DNA of 5,407 bases from Halanaerobiaceae bacterium (lineage in GTDB: Bacteria; Bacillota; Halanaerobiia; Halanaerobiales; Halarsenatibacteraceae): positions 1 to 5,407 of the forward strand of contig PWHA01000072.1 of assembly GCA_003554685.1 (NCBI GenBank), given 5' to 3'. A program made the translations under genes and the position numbers. Positions 1 through 4,445 of this stretch are shown piece by piece; positions within the stretch are counted from its first letter, which is position 1; the number at the start of each line of letters is the position of its first letter. Below the pieces are notes generated by a model. It was not told the origin of the DNA. It was given only the letters and a program-made list of their open reading frames with translations, and made no database searches.

Positions 1-511
1 ACCTTTCTACAATTATACTATTTTCATCAGGTTCGGTGTAAGAAGATTCCTCTGCTATATGAACTTCCTCCACCGAACTGACATAGGTTGCCAGAGGCAG
101 ATCCAGAAAAGATGCAATACCAGGGCCTACCTGGGCTGTATCACCATCAGTTGCCTGCAATCCGCAAAAAACCAGGTCATAATCTCCAATATCTTCAATA
201 CAGCGGGATAAAGCATAGGATGTTGCCCAGGTATCGGAACCGGCAAACTCCCGGCCTGAGAGAAGAATCCCATCATCACACCCCATAGCTATTGCCTCTC
301 TGATTGCCTTTTCTGCCGAAGGCGGCCCCATGGTTATGGCAATGACTTCGCCGCCATGCTCTTCCTTTATTCGTATTGCTGCTTCAATTGCATAAAGGTC
401 CAGAGGATTAATTATACTTTCAACCCCTTCTCGTACCATTGTTCCAGTTTCCTCATCCATCTTAACATTGCTGGTTTCCGGCACCTGTTTAATTGGTGTT
501 ATTATTTTCAA
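1..511 (-). CDS. etfB: Electron transfer flavoprotein beta subunit, bifurcating type (3' end beyond window)
   Basis: Seen: 170 codons read from a TTG start at 509-511 to the left edge without a stop. The protein begins LKIITPIKQVPETSNVKMDE and continues with INPLDLYAIEAA (about residues 34-45), MGPPSAEKAIREAIAMG (61-77), SDTWATSYAL (92-101) and DGDTAQVGP (122-130), the classic EtfB/FixA order. TTG is chosen because a full AGGAGGT lies 9 nt upstream and the homologous N-terminus begins here; the first in-frame ATG is codon 18, inside the conserved region. EtfB is usually about 260 residues, so roughly 90 are missing. Family knowledge: EtfB binds FAD and NAD in a cytoplasmic heterodimer with EtfA, and DGDTAQVGP is the form found in bifurcating Etfs, whereas canonical Etfs have a different, AMP-binding version. 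Inference: with a lactate permease and FadR-type regulator upstream, it is probably the LctB-like subunit of a lactate dehydrogenase/Etf complex. Its physiological acceptor cannot be proven here. Confidence 0.93.
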   Translation of the reverse strand, partial: MKIITPIKQVPETSNVKMDEETGTMVREGVESIINPLDLYAIEAAIRIKEEHGGEVIAITMGPPSAEKAIREAIAMGCDDGILLSGREFAGSDTWATSYALSRCIEDIGDYDLVFCGLQATDGDTAQVGPGIASFLDLPLATYVSSVEEVHIAEESSYTEPDENSIIVER

Positions 512-519
512 TCTAAATT

Positions 520-526
520 ACCTCCT
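520..526 (-). promoter_or_regulatory. Strong Shine-Dalgarno of etfB, fixing the TTG start
   Basis: The minus strand reads AGGAGGT, followed by a 9-nt spacer and TTG at 511-509. This strong site compensates for the rare start codon. It abuts a near-palindromic CTAAAAAATTTTAG just upstream, so weak local pairing near the site is possible. Confidence 0.85.
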
Positions 527-567
527 AAAATTTTTTAGCCCTATCCTGTCTTCCTAATTTTTTAGAC
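522..567 (-). repeat. Imperfect direct repeat next to the etfB ribosome site
   Basis: Two similar blocks lie at 550-567 and 522-540. On the minus strand they read GGTCTAAAAAATTAGGAAG and GGCTAAAAAATTTTAGGAG. Both contain a self-complementary CTAA…TTAG core followed by an AGGA purine run. The downstream copy contains the real Shine-Dalgarno; the upstream copy is not followed by an evident reading frame. It could be a local duplication or a standby ribosome or protein-binding site; function is unknown. Confidence 0.4.
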
Positions 568-576
568 CCATATCCA

Positions 577-598
577 TAATTTTAGCTGCAAAAAATTA
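577..598. repeat. Inverted repeat in etfB leader
   Basis: TAATTTT (577-583) and AAAATTA (592-598) are perfect complements separated by 8 nt. In a transcript reading into etfB they would form a weak all-A/U stem. No T-run follows that would make it a terminator. It may be a fold or operator, or chance in AT-rich DNA. Confidence 0.35.
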
Positions 599-601
599 GA
601 T

Positions 602-631
602 AAAATTCATTAATAATAAATAATGAAATTT
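602..631. repeat. Imperfect inverted repeat adjoining the tandem repeats
   Basis: TTCATTA (606-612) pairs with TAATGAA (621-627) across an 8-nt loop. Three further A:T pairs extend the stem to 602/631 with one mismatch. It sits 2 bp from the 19-bp tandem repeats, so both may belong to one regulatory region for etfB. The stem is entirely A/T apart from one C:G pair, so it would be weak as RNA. Confidence 0.4.
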
Positions 632-632
632 C

Positions 633-689
633 CAGATATACTTTAAATTATCAGATATACTTTAAATTATCAGATATACTTTAAATTAA
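633..689. repeat. Three tandem 19-bp repeats upstream of etfB
   Basis: The unit CAGATATACTTTAAATTAT occurs at 633-651 and 652-670 with no difference. A third copy at 671-689 differs only in its last base. The units are contiguous with no spacers, which excludes a CRISPR array. Each unit contains the 6-bp palindrome TTTAAA. The array lies 122 bp upstream of the etfB start and 81 bp downstream of the permease stop. Inference: it could be an array of protein-binding sites controlling the Etf/dehydrogenase part of the operon, or a replication-slippage repeat. No known operator is recognised in it. Confidence 0.9.
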
Positions 690-769
690 GATCAGAAGCA
701 TGCTCCTTTCCCCCCGGCAAACCCAAACTAAGATAACCCGCTCCTGGTTTTAAAGCTGACGGTTGCTAA

Positions 770-2440
770 TTAAAATATTCCAGCAAAAACAGTATTAATT
801 AAAATCGTTGTCAAAATAGCTATTAACAGGGCATAAATTATGGTAACTACAATTGTCTTTCTCATTACCAGACCCTCTTTTCCAATCAATCCTACAGTAG
901 TGATTGCTGCTACCACATTATGTATGCAGAGCATATTTCCCCCGGCAGCACCTGCAGTTTGCAGGCCCAATGTAGGAATAACTTCTACACCTGCTGCTCT
1001 GGCAGTTTCAAATTGGAAGGCACCAAACATTATATTGGATACTGTATTTGAACCTGAAATAAAAGCTCCCAGGATACCAACAAAGGGAGCAGCAAAATGC
1101 CAGCCTCCTCCAGCTATTTCAGCTGCTGCAAAAGCCATCTCTTCCAGCATAGTATATTCAGCTGCTGCATCCGAGTTCATCATGACATAAACCATGCCCA
1201 GAGCAAAAAACAGGGCAATGGCAGCAGGGCCAATGGTTCTAAAGGTCTCTTTCCAGCAGTGAGCTGCTTCTCCTGTTTCCGTACCATGTAAAAATGGAAT
1301 AAATAATGCTACCAGGATAAAGGGAATTATTCCAGGGTTATAAAGCGGACTAATACCCTCGCTCACTCCTGTCCCCAGAATGTTCTCCCAGACAATCTCA
1401 ACTTTCTGTAAAAGACCAGCCAGACCAAATACTTCAAGTCTGGTAATTACCAGAATACCAGCGATTAAAATATAGGGCAGCCAGGCCCTAAAGGGAGATA
1501 CCTTCAGGCTTTCCCTTTTTGGAACTTTAGCTTCAGCTTTTACTTCATCTTCCCAGTTATCCGGCCATTTGCTCCTGTCAGGAAAATCCCACTCATCTTT
1601 AGGGATAAATAGCCCTTTGCTGACTGCATATATAAAAATAGGCAGAGCAATTAAAGCCCCTAATAGAGAGGGAACTTCAGGGCCAACAAAATTAGCCAGC
1701 AATACCATCGGCAGACCAAAAATAACGCCGGTGAAAATTGCTAAAGGCCAGACTTTCAAGCCCTTCATAATAGAACCTTCTGCTATCCCGGTCATAACTC
1801 CAACTACAGCAAGTGGAATAAACAAAGCCATGGCTCCATTTAATATTCCTGCATAACCACCAACAGCCTCCAGAAAAACTCTAAAAGATTCAATTTCTAC
1901 TCCCATGCTTTCTACAGGAAGACTAACTATACCATCAAGGGGATCAAAACCTCCCCAGATAGGAACCCCCACTGCTCCAAAGGAAACCGGAACACTGTTA
2001 GCTATTAAAGCTATCGAAGCAGCAATTAAAGGAGGGAATCCAAGGCCTACTAACAGGGGAGCAGCAACAGCAGCGGGTGTTCCAAAACCAGCAGCTCCCT
2101 CAAAAAATGCCCCCATTAAAAAGGTAATTAGCAGAGCCTGAACTCTGCGGTCTGGAGAAACATTTGCCATTGAGTAAGATATGCTCTCTACCCCACCACT
2201 GGCTTTCAACAGCTGCAAAATAAGTAAAGCTCCAAACACAATAATTAAAATACTGAAAGCATCAATCACACCCCCAATTGAAGCTCCCGCTAACCACTGT
2301 AAGGGCATATCCCACCAGATAGCAGCAATTATTACAGCTGAAATCCAGCCTACCGGCATTGCCTTCATTGCAGGCCACATAAACCCAATCATTAAAACAC
2401 CAACCATGATTATGGGAATTGCAGCCAGTAAAGCATACAT
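770..2440 (-). CDS. lctP: L-lactate permease, LctP family
   Basis: This integral membrane protein of 556 residues is predicted to import lactate (and possibly glycolate) with protons; the length is normal for the family. Seen: many hydrophobic helices from the N-terminus (about 2-24, 31-43, 60-79) to the last helix (about 528-552). Family signatures are GAFFEGAAGFGTPAAV at 110-125, GSNTVSNIMFGAFQFETA at 463-480, and the run TAGAAGGNMLCIHN at 495-508. A charged cytoplasm-like loop lies near 281-315. The ATG at 2438-2440 is supported by AAGGAAG and GAAGG upstream, the latter 7 nt from the start. It ends in TAA. The gene lies between a FadR-type regulator and etfB, so lactate is the most likely substrate. 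No convincing terminator follows, so read-through into etfB is plausible. Substrate stereochemistry cannot be read from the sequence. Confidence 0.95.
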   Translation of the reverse strand: MYALLAAIPIIMVGVLMIGFMWPAMKAMPVGWISAVIIAAIWWDMPLQWLAGASIGGVIDAFSILIIVFGALLILQLLKASGGVESISYSMANVSPDRRVQALLITFLMGAFFEGAAGFGTPAAVAAPLLVGLGFPPLIAASIALIANSVPVSFGAVGVPIWGGFDPLDGIVSLPVESMGVEIESFRVFLEAVGGYAGILNGAMALFIPLAVVGVMTGIAEGSIMKGLKVWPLAIFTGVIFGLPMVLLANFVGPEVPSLLGALIALPIFIYAVSKGLFIPKDEWDFPDRSKWPDNWEDEVKAEAKVPKRESLKVSPFRAWLPYILIAGILVITRLEVFGLAGLLQKVEIVWENILGTGVSEGISPLYNPGIIPFILVALFIPFLHGTETGEAAHCWKETFRTIGPAAIALFFALGMVYVMMNSDAAAEYTMLEEMAFAAAEIAGGGWHFAAPFVGILGAFISGSNTVSNIMFGAFQFETARAAGVEVIPTLGLQTAGAAGGNMLCIHNVVAAITTVGLIGKEGLVMRKTIVVTIIYALLIAILTTILINTVFAGIF

Positions 2441-2447
2441 ATAAGTG

Positions 2448-2458
2448 CCTTCTTCCTT
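2448..2458 (-). promoter_or_regulatory. Ribosome-binding site of lctP
   Basis: The minus strand reads AAGGAAGAAGG. The GAAGG part ends 7 nt before the ATG at 2440 and supports that start. Confidence 0.7.
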
Positions 2459-2468
2459 AATAATAAAA

Positions 2469-2474
2469 ATTATA
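2469..2474 (-). promoter_or_regulatory. Candidate proximal -10 box for lctP
   Basis: A perfect TATAAT lies on the minus strand. Transcription would begin near 2462, leaving a leader of about 22 nt that just includes the ribosome site. No TTGACA-like -35 hexamer occurs at 16-18 bp; that position holds part of the 15-bp palindrome at 2484-2498. An activator-dependent promoter is one reading. In AT-rich DNA a chance TATAAT is also possible. Confidence 0.4.
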
Positions 2475-2483
2475 TTTCATTTA

Positions 2484-2498
2484 AAGAGACAGTCTCTT
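2484..2498. promoter_or_regulatory. Perfect 15-bp palindrome before lctP, candidate operator
   Basis: AAGAGAC-A-GTCTCTT has perfect 7-bp arms around one base. A one-base loop makes an RNA hairpin unlikely, so a dimeric DNA-binding protein is the better explanation. It lies 43 bp upstream of the lctP ATG, over the -35 position of the proximal TATAAT. It does not match the FadR-type consensus TNGTNNNACNA, so a different regulator would be implied. No owner is recognised. Confidence 0.5.
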
Positions 2499-2524
2499 AG
2501 AAATTTCAGTATGGTTCAATATCA

Positions 2525-2566
2525 TAACCGGTTAAGAGGTAAATTTTAAATTAATATAACTGTTAT
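2525..2566. promoter_or_regulatory. Two short palindromes with a shared TAAC half-site
   Basis: TAACCGGTTA (2525-2534) and ATAACTGTTAT (2556-2566) are both perfect palindromes built on TAAC/GTTA half-sites. Their centres are 31.5 bp apart, close to three helical turns. They could be paired operator sites upstream of lctP. They are short, the surroundings are AT-rich, and no regulator is known to me for this motif. Confidence 0.3.
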
Positions 2567-2720
2567 TGCTATAACTATCTCCTAAATTAAAGAATTAAAA
2601 CTAACTCAAATAAATTTTATTTTTTTATCTGCATTTATCTGCTATCATTCAGGTTTTCACCACTGTAATAAAATTAGATAAATTAATAGCATCGTTTTAT
2701 ATCTGCTTTATATTTGTATG

Positions 2721-2737
2721 ATGGTCTGACCATTATA
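2721..2737 (-). promoter_or_regulatory. FadR/LldR-type operator overlapping a -10 box
   Basis: ATGGTCTGACCAT at 2721-2733 is a perfect 13-bp palindrome, and its core TGGTCTGACCA fits TNGTNNNACNA, the known operator consensus of the FadR branch of GntR regulators, including lactate regulators. On the minus strand, TATAAT at 2737-2732 overlaps its edge, so a transcript reading toward lctP would begin inside the operator. That is a direct-repression geometry. No good -35 box is visible 16-18 bp upstream. The regulator gene next door encodes exactly this protein family, which makes the assignment persuasive. The transcription start itself is inferred. Confidence 0.75.
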
Positions 2738-2860
2738 TTTTATATATAATATTAAAGAAAAATAATGGTTATCCTGCTTCATTTTATGATTATTTTTGAT
2801 TTATTTTATGTTTATTGGTTTATTAGCAAATATTCTATCCTGCTTTGGTATTCTTTCAAA

Positions 2861-2889
2861 ATAAAAAATCCGGTCATAAAGACCGACTT
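2861..2889 (-). terminator. Intrinsic terminator after the GntR regulator gene
   Basis: On the minus strand, CGGTC-TTTAT-GACCG forms a 5-bp stem with a 5-nt loop, extended by a T:G pair. It is followed after GGA by a run of six T and more T/A. It lies about 90 nt beyond the regulator's stop codon and separates it from the lctP control region. The stem is short, so efficiency may be modest. A T4 run on the other side allows weak action on plus-strand transcripts too. Confidence 0.65.
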
Positions 2890-2977
2890 TTCAAGTGTTT
2901 ATATTATAAAAGAAAATCCGGGTATTCGGGTTTTATTACAATAATTTTAATTATAACAGCACGAATTAAATAATATT

Positions 2978-3688
2978 TCAACCTTCAATTTCTCTATTAA
3001 TTAATTTCTCAACGAACTCTAAATGGGATCCCATTTCCTGCATCGATTTCTCGGGATCTTCATTTTTAATTGCTGAAAAAATCCGATGATGTTGAGCTGT
3101 AAATTCATTCATGGTATCCGGCCGGGAAACAAGTTTAGTTCTGGTATGTTTGATATGAAAATCCATAGCATCCATTATTGAAGTCATAACATAATACAGA
3201 ACATTATTCTTGCTGGCTCTGGCTATTGTATAATGAAAATCCCGATCCAGATTAATGCTGTCCTCTTCAAAACCGGTCCGGATTTCCATCTTATTCACTA
3301 TCTCTTCCAGAGTATTGATATCTTCCTGATTTCTTCTTTCAGCAGCAAGTCTAACACAATCTACTTCCAGTACCCGGCGCAGTTCCAGCAATTCTCCAGC
3401 AACATCATCTTCAAGCAGCAGAGCCAGAGAGAGAGGTTCTAGAAGATTTTTATCAGCAACTTCTTTGATAAAAGTCCCCTCTCCCGGTCTGCTTTCAATC
3501 AATCCAATCATTTCCAGGGCACTGAAAGCTTCACGAATTGAAGCCCTGCTGACACCCAGCTGTTTTTTAAGGGCTCTTTCTGAGGGAAGTTTATCACCCC
3601 GACGAATATCTCCTCGATAGATCATCTCCTTAATCTGCTGTATTACCTGCTCATAAACTTTATTTGTTTTAATCGGCTCAAATTCCAT
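2978..3688 (-). CDS. GntR-family (FadR/FCD) regulator, probable lactate-responsive repressor
   Basis: The 236-residue product is of normal length for the family. Residues about 7-76 form the winged helix-turn-helix, including the GntR hallmark LPSERALKKQLGVSRASIREA and wing PGEGTFI. Residues about 90-230 form the all-helical FCD ligand domain. Its metal-ligand pattern is visible: Asp148 and His152 in DRDFH, His200 in QHHRIFSAI and His222 in GSHLEFVE. I take the ATG at 3686-3688, with GGAG (3697-3700) 8 nt upstream. A GTG three codons earlier would overlap that ribosome site and is unlikely. It follows nusB by 23 bp, so it may be co-transcribed with it. A terminator follows. The downstream permease, etfB and FadR-type operator suggest an LldR/LctA-like role in sensing lactate. 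The ligand is inferred from context, not from the sequence. Confidence 0.92.
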   Translation of the reverse strand: MEFEPIKTNKVYEQVIQQIKEMIYRGDIRRGDKLPSERALKKQLGVSRASIREAFSALEMIGLIESRPGEGTFIKEVADKNLLEPLSLALLLEDDVAGELLELRRVLEVDCVRLAAERRNQEDINTLEEIVNKMEIRTGFEEDSINLDRDFHYTIARASKNNVLYYVMTSIMDAMDFHIKHTRTKLVSRPDTMNEFTAQHHRIFSAIKNEDPEKSMQEMGSHLEFVEKLINREIEG

Positions 3689-3696
3689 AAATTTCA

Positions 3697-3700
3697 CTCC
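3697..3700 (-). promoter_or_regulatory. Ribosome site deciding the regulator start
   Basis: GGAG on the minus strand is 8 nt from the ATG at 3688. The alternative GTG start at 3695-3697 shares its first base with this site, which argues for the ATG. Confidence 0.7.
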
Positions 3701-3711
3701 AGATTTTCTGC

Positions 3712-4122
3712 TTATATCTCTACCTTGCCCAGGATGCCATTTATAAAAGAATAGGATTTATCGCTTCCGTAGCTTTTAGCCAGTTCTACAGCTTCATTTA
3801 TGGACACTGCCTTAGGAATATCATCCAGAAATAATATTTCATAAATTGCTATCCTCAGGATATTTTTATCAACCGCAGCCAGTCTGTTAATTCTCCAGTT
3901 TATGGCTTTCTCAGAAATTATCTGATCCAGTCTCTCTAGTTCCCGGCAGACTCCCTTAACTATTTCCAGATGGTAATTGTCACTGGATTCTGCCTCAAAA
4001 AGAGTCTCAGGATAAATAATATCCTGAGGTGAGCAGCCAACTGTTATTTTATCCTGAATCTCTAAAGCATATAAATACTGGAGAGCCTTCTCTCTTTCCT
4101 GATGTCTTGTTAGAATTTTCAT
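3712..4122 (-). CDS. nusB: Transcription antitermination factor NusB
   Basis: The 136-residue protein binds boxA RNA with NusE (ribosomal S10) and suppresses early termination in rRNA operons. Seen: an N-terminal helix with RHQEREKALQYLYALE (residues 6-21), the RLAAVDKNILRIAIYEI helix (80-96), and the diagnostic C-terminus with SINEAVELAKSYG (107-119) and FINGILGK (126-133). The length is typical. I choose the ATG at 4120-4122 because GGTGA (4131-4135) lies 8 nt upstream and the protein then begins MKILTRHQ, as NusB proteins usually do. A TTG at 4137 would add five residues but has no ribosome site at proper distance. The neighbours DUF2273 and amaP are usual companions of nusB in Firmicutes. 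A FadR-type regulator 23 bp downstream is not usual. Confidence 0.95.
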   Translation of the reverse strand: MKILTRHQEREKALQYLYALEIQDKITVGCSPQDIIYPETLFEAESSDNYHLEIVKGVCRELERLDQIISEKAINWRINRLAAVDKNILRIAIYEILFLDDIPKAVSINEAVELAKSYGSDKSYSFINGILGKVEI

Positions 4123-4159
4123 TACTGCAATCACCAACTATATAAAATGTTTCTCACCT

Positions 4160-4192
4160 GCAAAATTAACTAAATATATCACAGAATTTTGC
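4160..4192. repeat. Inverted repeat between the DUF2273 gene and nusB
   Basis: GCAAAATT (4160-4167) and AATTTTGC (4185-4192) are perfect 8-bp complements with a 17-nt loop, and the right arm includes the last base of the DUF2273 stop codon. On the minus strand no T-run follows, so it is not a standard terminator. It could be an mRNA processing or stability hairpin that adjusts nusB relative to the upstream genes. Confidence 0.45.
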
Positions 4193-4428
4193 TAGGAAAG
4201 ATTACCTGGAAAAAATCTTTCTACCAGATGCCAGAAATCCCTCTGCAAACTATCCCGGCTGCCAAGCAATCCTCCAATCAGGGTAAGAAATGCAATTAAT
4301 ACTGCCCGTGGTATCCCCAGGGTCAGAATTAGAATTGCAAATATCAGTCCCAGCAACCCCCCGGCAATAATTCTGGTATTATCGGCTATTCTATTCCTTA
4401 TTTCCTGCCAGAATTTTTCTCTATCCAT
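4192..4428 (-). CDS. Small DUF2273 family membrane protein
   Basis: The 78-residue protein has a charged amphipathic N-terminus (MDREKFWQEIRNRIADN), two closely spaced membrane helices (about 20-38 and 41-56) joined by GIPRA, and a short charged C-terminus. This matches the small integral membrane family DUF2273 in size and layout, and such genes regularly sit beside asp23 and amaP. The ATG is supported by a perfect AGGAGG (4439-4444) 10 nt upstream. The gene starts 17 bp after amaP ends, so translation is probably coupled or operonic. Its molecular role is unknown. Inference: it probably works with AmaP in an envelope-stress or membrane-anchoring complex. Confidence 0.85.
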   Translation of the reverse strand: MDREKFWQEIRNRIADNTRIIAGGLLGLIFAILILTLGIPRAVLIAFLTLIGGLLGSRDSLQRDFWHLVERFFPGNLS

Positions 4429-4438
4429 CTGATATCAG

Positions 4439-4444
4439 CCTCCT
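4439..4444 (-). promoter_or_regulatory. Shine-Dalgarno of the DUF2273 gene
   Basis: A perfect AGGAGG begins 1 nt after the amaP stop codon. The 10-nt spacer to the ATG is itself the palindrome CTGATATCAG (4429-4438), which is probably coincidental. Confidence 0.8.
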
Positions 4445-4445
4445 T

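Larger units (their letters stand above)
2441..2977. other. 537-bp gene-free region between the regulator gene and lctP
   Basis: I see no credible reading frame with a ribosome site on either strand. Going right to left, the region holds the regulator's terminator (about 2861-2889), an AT-rich stretch, the FadR-type operator with TATAAT (2721-2737), repeated TTTATCTGC motifs (2624-2632 and 2634-2642), two TAAC palindromes, a 15-bp palindrome, and a proximal TATAAT. It appears to be the control region of the lactate operon. A transcript from the distal promoter would have a leader of about 285 nt in which I recognise no riboswitch class. Confidence 0.7.

Noticed and set aside
88..538. Plus-strand frames at 88-288 and 356-538
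   Set aside because: They overlap the strongly supported minus-strand etfB start region and resemble no protein family.
633..689. CRISPR-like array
   Set aside because: The repeats are contiguous without spacers, only 19 bp long and three in number, and no cas gene is present.
681..710. Mini-gene on the minus strand (ATG CTT CTG ATC TTA ATT TAA) after GGGGGGAAAGGAG
   Set aside because: The purine run lies only 1 nt before the ATG, too close for initiation, and six codons ending at once in the tandem repeats carry no evidence of a leader peptide.
705..769. Terminator after lctP
   Set aside because: Only a 4-bp AACC/GGTT stem can be drawn and no T-run follows, so read-through into etfB remains the simpler view.
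840..2444. Several plus-strand reading frames (840-1190, 1097-1291, 1569-1856, 1905-2141, 2181-2444)
   Set aside because: All lie antisense to the clear LctP gene, have no family resemblance and lack convincing ribosome sites. They arise from the base composition of the permease codons.
2905..2935. Second terminator nearer the regulator stop (CCCGAATACCCGG followed by TTTTC)
   Set aside because: On the transcribed strand only about three pairs form; it looks like a CCCG direct repeat rather than a stable stem.
3233..3442. Plus-strand 69-residue frame
   Set aside because: It is antisense to the FCD domain of the GntR regulator and shows no ribosome site or recognisable motif.
4123..4160. Separate nusB promoter (TTTGCA, 16 bp, TATAGT)
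   Set aside because: Both hexamers are weak matches and the genes are closely packed on one strand; there is not enough support to annotate it.
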